Of a stretch of DNA of 64,000 nt, positions 27,440 to 35,496 are shown in pieces. Position 1 is the stretch's first letter; every line of letters starts with the position of its first letter. The notes beneath the pieces were generated by a model, which was not told where the DNA came from, made no database searches, and was given only the letters and a program-made list of their open reading frames with translations. A program made the position numbers and the translations under genes. Source of the DNA: Psychroflexus salarius (lineage in GTDB: Bacteria; Bacteroidota; Bacteroidia; Flavobacteriales; Flavobacteriaceae); the NCBI RefSeq assembly GCF_900129035.1, contig NZ_FQTW01000006.1, forward strand, positions 1-64,000, given 5' to 3'.

Positions 27440-28806
27440 TAATATAAAATTAAAAGTCCGCTAATAAATATAAGACTTGCCACAAACATCATTATCAGGG
27501 TGTAACTTAATAAATGTTGGGCTTTAACTTTGGTAATTGCCAATAAAGGAAGCGCCCAAAACGGTTGTAACATATTAGTAACCTGATCACCATAAGCCAA
27601 ACTCATGATCAATGTACGCAAATCAACATTTAAGGCTTGCGCAGAGTTAATGATAATAGGACCTTGAATTGCCCATTGCCCACCACCACTTGGTACGAAC
27701 ACATTTACAATTGCTGCACTAATAAAGGTAAAAACGGGCAAAATTTCGGCTGATGCAAATTGAGCAATAGTTGCGCTTAAACTTGCAATCAAGCCAGAAT
27801 CTCGCATGACTCCCATAATTCCGAAATATAGTGGAAACTGAATTAAAATTCCTGCTGCACCTAGAATTGCTTGTTGCAAGGCTTTTGAATAAGCATTTAA
27901 GTTTTTATGCAAGAGTAAACCTAAACCTAACATGCTAAAATTTAAAAAATTAGGTGTCAATTGAAATTGTAATATCTGTTCGCTGTAATTAGCAAAAACC
28001 GCAATAATAATCAGCAAGGCAATTCCTTTAGACAGCCAATAAGATTGGTCTAAATAATGTGAATCTGCTATGCTTGAGTCTGATGTGAATTTTTGAGATA
28101 AGACAGATGTATATTCAGGGAAAGTTTTAGTGGATTTAGAACTAGTGGTTATAAAAATAATCGGAATTAACAGTAAAAGTAGTATAAATAAAGTTAAGTT
28201 TTGCCAACTAAATGTTGTTTCGGCAGTTGAAATCAACTCTGGTAAAATTTTAGAAAATTCCGGTACTAAAGAAGCTAAATGGCCATTTTCGGCTACTTTT
28301 ATAGTGGCCGATCCGCTTACACCACCATGCCAAATTAACATACCACTATAGCCTAAAGCGCAAATTAATGGGTAATTAATTTTAATATTGTTACTATAGG
28401 CATGTTCACCAATTTTACGAGCTAAAATTGCACCAAAAACTAAACCTAAGCCCCAATTTACAAATCCTGCTAACATTGTAAATACACTAGTGACAATAAT
28501 TGCTGAGTTTTGGTGCTTTACTAATTTGAGTAAATGTTTAAATACTTTTTGCATTGGTTCACTCAAAACTAAGACGTGGCCTAATACTAAAATGAGCATC
28601 ATTTGGTAGGCAAACTCAATTAAACTTGAATCAAACATACCATTATGCCAAAATTGAAGCAATTGAGTTAAATGCAGGCCTTTATTTGGCGATGGCGTAA
28701 AAAGAAAAGCAAGCACAAAACTCAAAAAAGTTAATATAACAGCAATTGCCAATGGTGAAGGTAAAAACTGCCTCAAAAACCTATTTAGTGTGTATTGTAA
28801 GTTCAT
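27439..28806 (-). CDS. AtoE-like short-chain fatty acid transporter family membrane protein
   Basis: 455 residues with about a dozen transmembrane segments. PSPLAIAVILTFLSF near the start, and FVPSGGGQWAIQGPII (~315-335), match the short-chain fatty acid transporter (AtoE/TIGR00366) family. It probably imports short-chain fatty acids or related carboxylates across the inner membrane; the substrate is not determined. Its ATG directly follows the T-run of an upstream terminator. It is coupled to aat by a 1-bp overlap. Confidence 0.85.
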   Translation of the reverse strand: MNLQYTLNRFLRQFLPSPLAIAVILTFLSFVLAFLFTPSPNKGLHLTQLLQFWHNGMFDSSLIEFAYQMMLILVLGHVLVLSEPMQKVFKHLLKLVKHQNSAIIVTSVFTMLAGFVNWGLGLVFGAILARKIGEHAYSNNIKINYPLICALGYSGMLIWHGGVSGSATIKVAENGHLASLVPEFSKILPELISTAETTFSWQNLTLFILLLLLIPIIFITTSSKSTKTFPEYTSVLSQKFTSDSSIADSHYLDQSYWLSKGIALLIIIAVFANYSEQILQFQLTPNFLNFSMLGLGLLLHKNLNAYSKALQQAILGAAGILIQFPLYFGIMGVMRDSGLIASLSATIAQFASAEILPVFTFISAAIVNVFVPSGGGQWAIQGPIIINSAQALNVDLRTLIMSLAYGDQVTNMLQPFWALPLLAITKVKAQHLLSYTLIMMFVASLIFISGLLILY

Positions 28807-28831
28807 AAAAAAAGCCCCAAAATTGAGGCTT
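28807..28831 (-). terminator. Intrinsic terminator directly abutting the AtoE-like start codon
   Basis: On the minus strand the stem AAGCCTC/GGGGCTT (one G-U pair, loop AATTTT) is followed by a T7 run whose last base touches the ATG at 28806. It terminates the flavin reductase-DUF3127 transcript and also forms the leader of the next gene. Confidence 0.8.
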
Positions 28832-28868
28832 AAATATAATAAAACTGAATCTATTAAAACTTATTTAC

Positions 28869-29240
28869 TTAAAACGGTAAATCATCTTCGTCTTCTTCAT
28901 TTAAATCAGTAACCGGTTCAAACTGGTCTTCAGGCGCAACAGGTGCTTGACCACCAGAGTTTTGTTGTACCGCTTCAATTCGCCAGCCTTGAATAGAATT
29001 GAAATATTTGGTTTCACCTTGTGGGCTCACCCATTCACGACCACGTAAATTAATTCCTATTTTGACTTGTTGACCTACTGAATATTTATCGAGAATATCG
29101 GTTTTATCCTGAACAAATTCAACTAATATATGTTGTGGGTATTGCTCTTCGGTAGTGACAACAAGTTCACGTTTTCTAAAACCATTTTTACCATATTCTT
29201 TTGTTTCGCCTAAAACTTTAATCTTTCCTTGAACTTCCAT
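28869..29240 (-). CDS. DUF3127 (OB-fold-like) protein with an SSB-like acidic C-terminal tip
   Basis: 123 residues. Residues 1-90 match DUF3127 (EVQGKIKVLGETKEYGKNGF at 2-21, later FNSIQGWRIE), a beta-rich fold related to OB folds. A disordered Gly/Pro/Asp/Glu linker follows, and the protein ends EEDEDDLPF, very like the SSB acidic tip that recruits DNA-repair partners. A role at single-stranded DNA is inferred from this only. The start at MEVQG is preferred to an upstream ATG inside the preceding gene. It follows the flavin reductase gene by 5 bp. Confidence 0.88.
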   Translation of the reverse strand: MEVQGKIKVLGETKEYGKNGFRKRELVVTTEEQYPQHILVEFVQDKTDILDKYSVGQQVKIGINLRGREWVSPQGETKYFNSIQGWRIEAVQQNSGGQAPVAPEDQFEPVTDLNEEDEDDLPF

Positions 29241-29245
29241 AATTG

Positions 29246-30118
29246 TTATTTTGCTAATAATACTTTCCAAGCATCTATGACTTGATTTTCATTTAAATAT
29301 TCTTGAGCCACTAAATGGCGTTTTTTATCATCGGTTGTTTCTGCAAAAACTGCTAAATCTTTTTCCTCAATAAATTTTTTAGTTTCTTCTTGAGTTGGTA
29401 AGGCTTCAACATTCCCTAATTTGCCCAGATCGTTTCCTGTTAAAATCTCGCTCAATCTAATGTTTTTAGGAATTTGGTCTACGCCAATTCCTAATTTTTT
29501 TAATGGTTTTTCGACTTCAAACATGCCTTTATTTGCACGTGAATACCAATTGCCACCCATTCGAGCGACTAAGTCTATTTGGTGCTGATCTATTTTTAAA
29601 TCGTTTGTTAGCAGTGATTCGTCTATATGAACTTTTAAAACTTCACAAATCACTAAATTACCTGCACCACCTTCTTCGCCTAAAGCAACAATTTCATTAA
29701 CTTTACACTCATACTGCACTGGCGATTCAGCTACGCGAGCTGGTTTTACAAGGTCTGAATCTAACATCGTCAACCCGCTTTTTTCAAATTCATTAACACC
29801 TTCTGGGTATTCAGTGCTTGACAGCGACATTTGTTGCACAATAGCATAATTAACCACATTAATTACCACTTCTTTAGTTTTTTGGCAATTTTCAAGTGTG
29901 TGTTTAGTCGTATTATTTCTTACACGTCGTGCTGGTGAAAAAACCATAATTGGCGGATTTGCACTAAAAACATTAAAAAAACTGTAAGGCGATAAATTGT
30001 GTTCATCAGTTTCGTTTACAGTACTTGCAAAAGCAATAGGCCTTGGTCCAATTGACCCTAGTAAAATACCATGTAATTCTGGCGTTGTAATGTCTTGTGG
30101 AATAAAACTCTTCATCAT
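29246..30118 (-). CDS. Flavin reductase family protein
   Basis: 290 residues. The N-terminal ~200 residues form the flavin-reductase-like split-barrel FMN-binding domain: GSIGPRPIAFASTVNE (~22-37), NLSPYSFFNVFSANPP and the PARR segment. The C-terminal ~85 residues are mostly helical and of unknown role. Usual for flavobacterial proteins of this family, which bind FMN and supply reduced flavin or act as oxidoreductases. The start could be either of two adjacent Met codons. Confidence 0.9.
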   Translation of the reverse strand: MMKSFIPQDITTPELHGILLGSIGPRPIAFASTVNETDEHNLSPYSFFNVFSANPPIMVFSPARRVRNNTTKHTLENCQKTKEVVINVVNYAIVQQMSLSSTEYPEGVNEFEKSGLTMLDSDLVKPARVAESPVQYECKVNEIVALGEEGGAGNLVICEVLKVHIDESLLTNDLKIDQHQIDLVARMGGNWYSRANKGMFEVEKPLKKLGIGVDQIPKNIRLSEILTGNDLGKLGNVEALPTQEETKKFIEEKDLAVFAETTDDKKRHLVAQEYLNENQVIDAWKVLLAK

Positions 30119-30153
30119 TGCTCAATTAATCTAATAGCATATAAAATTTAGTC

Positions 30154-30194
30154 AACTTCAACCTTTGTGCTTGGTTTTTAGAATAGTTGAAGTT
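30154..30194. repeat. 9-bp inverted repeat in the flavin reductase leader
   Basis: AACTTCAAC (30154-30162) and GTTGAAGTT (30186-30194), separated by 23 bp and 36 bp before the flavin reductase ATG. There is no U-run, so it is more like an operator or leader hairpin than a terminator. Confidence 0.35.
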
Positions 30195-30252
30195 ACTCTA
30201 CTTAGCATCATGTTTATGACAAAGTTAGGAAATCAGAATCAAAGCAGACTAA

Positions 30253-30789
30253 TTAATCTTCAACTAATTCTGGATAAAACCCTGGATATTTTTTTAACGC
30301 TGCACTTATTAACTCATCAAATAATAGTAATCGTTCTTCTTGGTTATTCATTTTAGATTGTGATGTTTCTACAACAGCTTGCCAAAATAGGCTTTTGGTA
30401 AGACCATCTACAAACTCGATTGTCAACGAAAACTTATTTTTTACAGCAGTTGCTGGAATACTTGCCCCTAAACCTGCAAAACCGCTAAACATACCAACTT
30501 GAACACCTGTATAATTAGATGACACGGTTTGATATTGGTCTGCATAAACATTAACCCTGAAGTCTGGAATTAGTTTTTCTTTAAGTCCGTAAGATTGTAG
30601 AGAATCGTTTAAAGTTTCAACAATTGCTTTTTGATCTGATGCAGTTAGTAAGCTGTCTTGAATGGGATAAATATTGTAAGTTTTATACGACTGAAAATTT
30701 ACAGTAGAATCATAATCATACAACACAGTTGGCGATGAGCATGAAGCGAGTATTAGTGCAAAGACAGCTATAATCCCAAATTTCATCAT
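30253..30789 (-). CDS. DUF4136 lipoprotein
   Basis: 178 residues with a lipoprotein signal (MMKFGIIAVFALILASC). The remainder (YDSTVNFQSYKTYNI at the start, later a Gly/Ala-rich stretch, SLTIEFVDG, then LLFDELISAALKKYPGF near the end) matches DUF4136, a lipoprotein family of unknown function. Start is at the double Met; the second Met (30786) is equally possible. Single gene between two same-strand units. Confidence 0.88.
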   Translation of the reverse strand: MMKFGIIAVFALILASCSSPTVLYDYDSTVNFQSYKTYNIYPIQDSLLTASDQKAIVETLNDSLQSYGLKEKLIPDFRVNVYADQYQTVSSNYTGVQVGMFSGFAGLGASIPATAVKNKFSLTIEFVDGLTKSLFWQAVVETSQSKMNNQEERLLLFDELISAALKKYPGFYPELVED

Positions 30790-30870
30790 ATTATATTTTA
30801 TGTACAATATAACAAAAATTACGCCATATCGAATTTAAAATCAACTGATTCTAAAAGTAAGCTTAAAAAA

Positions 30871-31203
30871 CTATTCTTCTGGAGCTAATTCAACTTTTAA
30901 TCCTTCTAAATCTTCTGAAATTGGGATTTGACAACCTAACCGACTATTATCTTTAACATGAAAAGCTTCAGCTAGCATGGCTTCTTCATCTGGTGCCATT
31001 TCTGGTAATTTTGTATCAGATTCAATATAACATTGGCAAGAGGCACACATGGCCATTCCGCCACAAATTCCGATAGTCCCTTCTGGCGCTAATTCATATG
31101 AGCGAACAACTTCCATTAAATTCATGGCCATATCTGTTGGTGCTTCAACAATATGGGTTTGACCATCACGGTCTGTAATACTTAAAGTAACATCCTTTGT
31201 CAT
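30871..31203 (-). CDS. Adrenodoxin-type [2Fe-2S] ferredoxin
   Basis: 110 residues. Cluster ligands C47, C53, C56 and C91 form the C-x5-C-x2-C-xn-C pattern of adrenodoxin/Isc-type ferredoxins. Its ATG directly follows the stop of the ferredoxin-NADP reductase gene (TAAATG), so the two are co-translated and very likely redox partners. Downstream of the Mrp and NifU genes in the same direction, it may supply electrons for Fe-S assembly or other reductive reactions. Confidence 0.93.
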   Translation of the reverse strand: MTKDVTLSITDRDGQTHIVEAPTDMAMNLMEVVRSYELAPEGTIGICGGMAMCASCQCYIESDTKLPEMAPDEEAMLAEAFHVKDNSRLGCQIPISEDLEGLKVELAPEE

Positions 31204-32265
31204 TTAATCGATTGATTTAACCACAGCTTTCGGCGCTTCTTTTTTACTACCATCAAAACCAGTGACACCTCCAACAGTTGTGTATTTCATAACGTATCTT
31301 TTATCAGGATGAATTTTCTGGTAAGCACTCTGACACATTAGTGTTGCTTCGTGAAAACCACACAAAATAAGTTTTAACTTACCGGGATAAATATTAACAT
31401 CACCTATGGCATAAATACCAGGAATGTTTGTTTGATAGTCTAAAGTATTATCTACTTTAATGGCATTTTTTTCTATCTCTAAACCCCAATCGGCTATAGG
31501 TCCCAATTTTGGTGACAACCCAAACAATGGTATAAAGTAATCAGTTTCTAATTTAAAGTCTTCTTCAGGATTATTGTTTTTACGAACTGTAATAGAATCT
31601 AACTTAGTTTCTCCACCTAAACCAACAACTTCAGCAGGAGTAATAAGCTTGATTTTACCCATGTCTTTCAGTTCTTTAACGCGGTCTACAGATTCTAAAG
31701 CACCTCTAAACTCATTTCTACGATGAATTAAGGTAACTTCAGAAGCCACATCAGCTAGAAAGATGCTCCAATCCAATGCAGAGTCGCCACCACCAGCAAT
31801 AACCACAGATTTATCTCTAAACTTTTCAGGGTCTTTAACCATATATTCAACCCCGTTTTTTTCGAAATTTGCGATGTTATCAATAGGTGGTTTTCGAGGT
31901 TCAAAGCTACCTAAGCCACCTGCAATTGCTATAATTTTTGTGTGATGTTTAGTGCCTTCGTCTGTAGTGACAATAAATGAGCCATCATCTTGCTTTTCAA
32001 TGTCTTTAGCTTTTTCACCTAAAGTAAATCCAGGCTCAAAAGGTTTTATTTGCTCCATCAAGTTATCAACTAAATCCCCAGCTAAAACTTCGGGATAACC
32101 TGGAATATCATAGATTGGCTTTTTAGGATAAAGCTCAGCTAATTGTCCGCCTGGTTGTGGCAGAGCGTCGATGATATGACATTTCAACTTAAGCAAACCT
32201 GCTTCAAAAACAGCAAATAAGCCTGTTGGTCCAGCACCAATAATTAATATATCTGTAGAAATCAT
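31204..32265 (-). CDS. Ferredoxin--NADP(+) reductase, thioredoxin-reductase-like type
   Basis: 353 residues. FAD-binding GAGPTGLFA (~10-18), LPQPGGQL, an NADPH-binding GGGDSALDW (~160) and GDVNIYPGKLK near the C-terminus. It lacks the CxxC redox pair of true thioredoxin reductases, which defines the TrxR-like ferredoxin-NADP reductases. It transfers electrons between NADPH and the adjacent ferredoxin. Members of this family are dimeric. It abuts the ferredoxin gene with no spacer. Confidence 0.93.
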   Translation of the reverse strand: MISTDILIIGAGPTGLFAVFEAGLLKLKCHIIDALPQPGGQLAELYPKKPIYDIPGYPEVLAGDLVDNLMEQIKPFEPGFTLGEKAKDIEKQDDGSFIVTTDEGTKHHTKIIAIAGGLGSFEPRKPPIDNIANFEKNGVEYMVKDPEKFRDKSVVIAGGGDSALDWSIFLADVASEVTLIHRRNEFRGALESVDRVKELKDMGKIKLITPAEVVGLGGETKLDSITVRKNNNPEEDFKLETDYFIPLFGLSPKLGPIADWGLEIEKNAIKVDNTLDYQTNIPGIYAIGDVNIYPGKLKLILCGFHEATLMCQSAYQKIHPDKRYVMKYTTVGGVTGFDGSKKEAPKAVVKSID

Positions 32266-32339
32266 AGATTAAAATTTGAAAAACAAAATTCTGAAAGACT
32301 TCATTTATAAATTATGACTAAAGTCAATTATTTGTATTA

Positions 32340-32582
32340 TTAAGCTCTGATATTAACAACTTGCTCAATTTGAGGAGCATGTTTTTTTATGGTCATCTCA
32401 ACGCCAGATTTGAGTGTCATTTGGTTGACGGTGCAATCAATACAAGTTCCTAATAATTTCACTTTTACAAGTTTTTGGTTTTCTATTGAAACTAATTCGA
32501 TATCACCGCCATCATTTTTCAAAAACGGTCGAATTTCTTCGAGTGCAATTTCAACTGTTTTATATAATTCTTTATCTGTCAT
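32340..32582 (-). CDS. NifU C-terminal domain protein (Nfu-type Fe-S carrier)
   Basis: 80 residues, consisting only of the NifU C-terminal domain with C47-I-D-C50 and the DGGDIELV motif (~24-31). It binds a [4Fe-4S] cluster between two monomers in characterised relatives. Located 1 bp after the Mrp gene, so the pair probably acts together in cluster delivery. It is distinct from the larger three-domain protein at 3209-4138. Confidence 0.93.
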   Translation of the reverse strand: MTDKELYKTVEIALEEIRPFLKNDGGDIELVSIENQKLVKVKLLGTCIDCTVNQMTLKSGVEMTIKKHAPQIEQVVNIRA

Positions 32583-32583
32583 T

Positions 32584-33723
32584 TTATTTCTTATTTACAG
32601 CGCTACATCCTGCCATTGTGGTTATTTTAATTGCCTCGGTGGGCGGAATATTTTCATTCCTGTTGACCACTTGTTGCACGACATTCCGTGTTAATTCAGT
32701 AAATGCTTCGGCTAATGGTGTGTTTTCTTGTAAAGCTGCTGGTCGACCAACATCACCAGCTTCTCGAATGCTTTGAACCAAAGGAATTTCGCCTAGAAAT
32801 GGAATTTTTAGATCTTTTGCTAGGTATTCTGCGCCACGCTCTCCAAAAATGTAGTATTTATTATCTGGCAATTCTTCTGGCGTAAAATAAGCCATATTTT
32901 CAACCATTCCTAAAACAGGAACGTTGATGCTTTCTTGTTGAAACATAGCAACACCTTTTTTTGCGTCGGCAAGGGCAACATTTTGAGGCGTACTCACAAT
33001 TACAGAACCTGTAATAGGCATTGATTGCATAATTGACAAGTGAATATCACCTGTTCCAGGCGGTAGATCTACCAATAAAAAGTCAAGTTCACCCCAATCA
33101 GCATCAAAAATCATTTGATTTAAAGCTTTAGAAGCCATTGGACCTCGCCATATCACGGCTTGATCAGGTTTAGTAAAAAAACCTATAGAGAGAATTTTTA
33201 CACCGTAGCTTTCAATTGGTTTCATTTTAGACTTGCCGTCTACGGTAACCGAAAGTGGTTTTTCATTAGCAACATCAAACATAATGGGTCCTGATGGGCC
33301 ATAAATATCGGCATCTAACAAACCTACTTTAAATCCAAGCTTTGAAAGACTTACGGCTAAATTAGCTGTGACAGTAGATTTACCAACACCACCTTTTCCT
33401 GATGCTACGGCAACAATATTTTGAATACCTGGAATTGGTTTTCCTTTTATTTCATTGACCTGCTTTTTCTTAGGCGCTTCAACAGAAACTTTAACCTCAA
33501 CTTTTGCCTTTTCATAAACATGTTGATGAATGGCCTTCATCACATCGACTTCAGCACGCTTTTTAATATGTAAAGCTGGTGTTGCTAATTTTAAATCAAC
33601 AATGACCTCATCTCCAAAAGTCACAATATTTTGAACTGCACCACTTTCAAGCATATTTTGACCTTCACCAGCAACGCTTATTGTTGATAATGCTTTTTTA
33701 ATTTCGTTTTTATCAAGCTTCAT
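32584..33723 (-). CDS. Mrp/ApbC-type Fe-S cluster carrier ATPase
   Basis: 379 residues. An N-terminal MIP18/DUF59 domain (~1-80) precedes a ParA-like P-loop ATPase with the deviant Walker A motif SGKGGVGKST (108-117) and DLPPGTGD. In E. coli Mrp a CxxC pair lies in the MSVHIC... region; here the equivalent segment reads MVENMAYFTPEELPDNKYYI without the pair, though a lone Cys lies in AGCSAV at the C-terminus. I believe this is common in Flavobacteriaceae. Role: cytosolic Fe-S cluster transfer. Operon with nifU-C. Confidence 0.94.
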   Translation of the reverse strand: MKLDKNEIKKALSTISVAGEGQNMLESGAVQNIVTFGDEVIVDLKLATPALHIKKRAEVDVMKAIHQHVYEKAKVEVKVSVEAPKKKQVNEIKGKPIPGIQNIVAVASGKGGVGKSTVTANLAVSLSKLGFKVGLLDADIYGPSGPIMFDVANEKPLSVTVDGKSKMKPIESYGVKILSIGFFTKPDQAVIWRGPMASKALNQMIFDADWGELDFLLVDLPPGTGDIHLSIMQSMPITGSVIVSTPQNVALADAKKGVAMFQQESINVPVLGMVENMAYFTPEELPDNKYYIFGERGAEYLAKDLKIPFLGEIPLVQSIREAGDVGRPAALQENTPLAEAFTELTRNVVQQVVNRNENIPPTEAIKITTMAGCSAVNKK

Positions 33724-33800
33724 AAATGCTATCTATTCAGATTAAATCTAAATGCAAATATAGGGTTTAAAGACTTAAAAGTAATGGAATTGTATCTATT

Positions 33801-34133
33801 TTAATACTCGTGAAATGGATCCCAAAAGACATCTTTAAAGTTGATAATTACATCATCTTTTATCAAATGACCTTCAGCTTCTAAACGTTCTTGCATGGCT
33901 GTTAAACTAGGAAAGTGATGTTTACCAGTTAAGACGCCGTTTCGATTAACAACACGATGTGCTGGGATTGAATGATCTGTCTTTAAACAAGCATTCATAG
34001 CATAACCAACCGTTCGTGAACTTTTAGCCGATCCGATTGCTCTAGCTATAGCGCCATAAGAAGTGACTTTACCCTTAGGTATTTGTCTCACAACTTGATA
34101 TACTTTTTCATAAAAATCTAGCTTATCTGGCAT
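33801..34133 (-). CDS. Alkyltransferase-like (ATL) protein of the MGMT family, active-site Cys replaced
   Basis: 110 residues, the short form lacking the Ada/MGMT N-terminal domain. The DNA-binding part GKVTSYGAIARAIG (21-34) and the active-site region IPAHRVV are visible: residue 58 is Ala where MGMT has the alkyl-accepting Cys (PCHRV). ATL proteins bind O6-alkylguanine without repairing it and recruit nucleotide excision repair. This is the likely role here. Last gene of the trmB-LysE-ATL unit. Confidence 0.92.
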   Translation of the reverse strand: MPDKLDFYEKVYQVVRQIPKGKVTSYGAIARAIGSAKSSRTVGYAMNACLKTDHSIPAHRVVNRNGVLTGKHHFPSLTAMQERLEAEGHLIKDDVIINFKDVFWDPFHEY

Positions 34134-34136
34134 AAA

Positions 34137-34769
34137 TCATGTTTTGTAATAAATCCGCCATAAAGTTACACAAGCTAAGACCAGCATTAAGGCTGCCATA
34201 AAGTAATTAGAATATTGTTTAAAAGTCTTGACTTTATGTTCTATTCTTAAAAAGAATACAACATATAGATACAAGCTAACAAATGTACCTAAAGCTGCGC
34301 AAAGGCTGAATAAGAAAATACTTAAAGCCGTAAACTTAAATTGAAACTCCGAACCAAACACTGTTGAAAGTACCACAAAATAAGGAATTGGAAATATATT
34401 TAAAACAGCAATGCCTATCCCATTTAAAAAGCTTGTGAAAGATTTTGAATTACTTTTCACCTCAACCTTATCAGCTTTTTTAAACTTAGCTGTGAAGAAG
34501 AAATAAAGCATTAGTATGAACAAAATTACCAGACCGGTTCTCATCAACATGCTTTTAACATAAGGATGATTAAAAATATAAGACGATAATAACACTGCAA
34601 CTATAGCTTGCAATAACACAACTATTGATGCACCTAAAGCCATAAAAACACCTTGCTGCTTTCCTTTTTTGAGACAAGTTTTAGCTACCGACATATTAAT
34701 TAAACCAGGTGGTATTACACCAAGTAATGCAGCAAAAAAAGTTGCGATATAAACTTGCGCTTGAATCAA
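34137..34769 (-). CDS. LysE family amino acid exporter-like membrane protein
   Basis: 210 residues with six predicted transmembrane segments. The N-terminal AALLGVIPPGLINMSVAKT corresponds to the LysE/RhtB signature. Such proteins export amino acids or related metabolites through the inner membrane; the substrate is unknown. It lies 1 bp from the end of trmB and 3 bp before the ATL gene, so it is part of one transcript. Confidence 0.82.
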   Translation of the reverse strand: MIQAQVYIATFFAALLGVIPPGLINMSVAKTCLKKGKQQGVFMALGASIVVLLQAIVAVLLSSYIFNHPYVKSMLMRTGLVILFILMLYFFFTAKFKKADKVEVKSNSKSFTSFLNGIGIAVLNIFPIPYFVVLSTVFGSEFQFKFTALSIFLFSLCAALGTFVSLYLYVVFFLRIEHKVKTFKQYSNYFMAALMLVLACVTLWRIYYKT

Positions 34770-34770
34770 A

Positions 34771-35448
34771 TTAAGACTGAAAATTAAATTTGAGGTAAGT
34801 TATAGGTTTATTTTGTTTCAAATACTGCGATTCGTAAAAAGTTTGAATACCAACAACATTTTTAGGCGCTTCATGATTCACATAAATATCATGATGTGCA
34901 TACATGATATTATAACCTAAGCCTTCTAAAATCCCTAAAGTATAGCCATGCATAAACTCTGAGTCTGTTTTAAGATGCATAATGCCATTAGGTTGTAATA
35001 TTTTTTTGTATTTATTTAAAAAAGAAGGGTTAGTCATACGATGTTTAGTACGTTTCCACTTTATTTGTGGGTCTGGAAAGGTAATCCAAACTTCATCAAT
35101 TTCATTTTCGACAAAAATCAAATCAACCAATTCAATTTGTGTGCGAATAAACAACACATTAGGAAGGTTTTCTTCAAGAGCTGTTTTTGCTCCTCGCCAG
35201 AATCGCGCACCTTTAATGTCTATCCCTATAAAATTTCGATCTGGATTTTGCCTTGCTAATTCAACTGTATACTCACCTTTCCCACAGCCCAACTCTAAAC
35301 TTATGGGGTTGTTATTTTTAAAAAATTCATTTGCCCATTTACCGTAATAAGGTAAAGATTTAGTGATGATTTGTTCACGTGTTGGTTGAACAACATTTGT
35401 AAAAGTTTCGTTTTCTTTGAAACGTTTGAGTTTATTTTTACTCCCCAC
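34771..35448 (-). CDS. trmB: tRNA (guanine-N7)-methyltransferase
   Basis: 225 residues. It methylates G46 in the tRNA variable loop using S-adenosylmethionine. SAM-binding LELGCGKGEYTVELA (~50-64), FIGIDIKGARFWRGAK (~74-89), the catalytic-region ITFPDPQIKWKRTKHRM and FLNKYKKIL are family signatures. First gene of a three-gene unit; divergent from the glycosyltransferase gene over a 48-bp spacer. Confidence 0.96.
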   Translation of the reverse strand: MGSKNKLKRFKENETFTNVVQPTREQIITKSLPYYGKWANEFFKNNNPISLELGCGKGEYTVELARQNPDRNFIGIDIKGARFWRGAKTALEENLPNVLFIRTQIELVDLIFVENEIDEVWITFPDPQIKWKRTKHRMTNPSFLNKYKKILQPNGIMHLKTDSEFMHGYTLGILEGLGYNIMYAHHDIYVNHEAPKNVVGIQTFYESQYLKQNKPITYLKFNFQS

Positions 35449-35496
35449 AATTTATTTTTTTGTAAAATTAAACATTAAAACAGGTATCGCAAATTT

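Noticed and set aside
30165-30356. 63-codon plus-strand reading frame in the DUF4136/flavin reductase gap
   Set aside because: It runs antisense into the DUF4136 gene and has no recognisable domain; a shadow frame.
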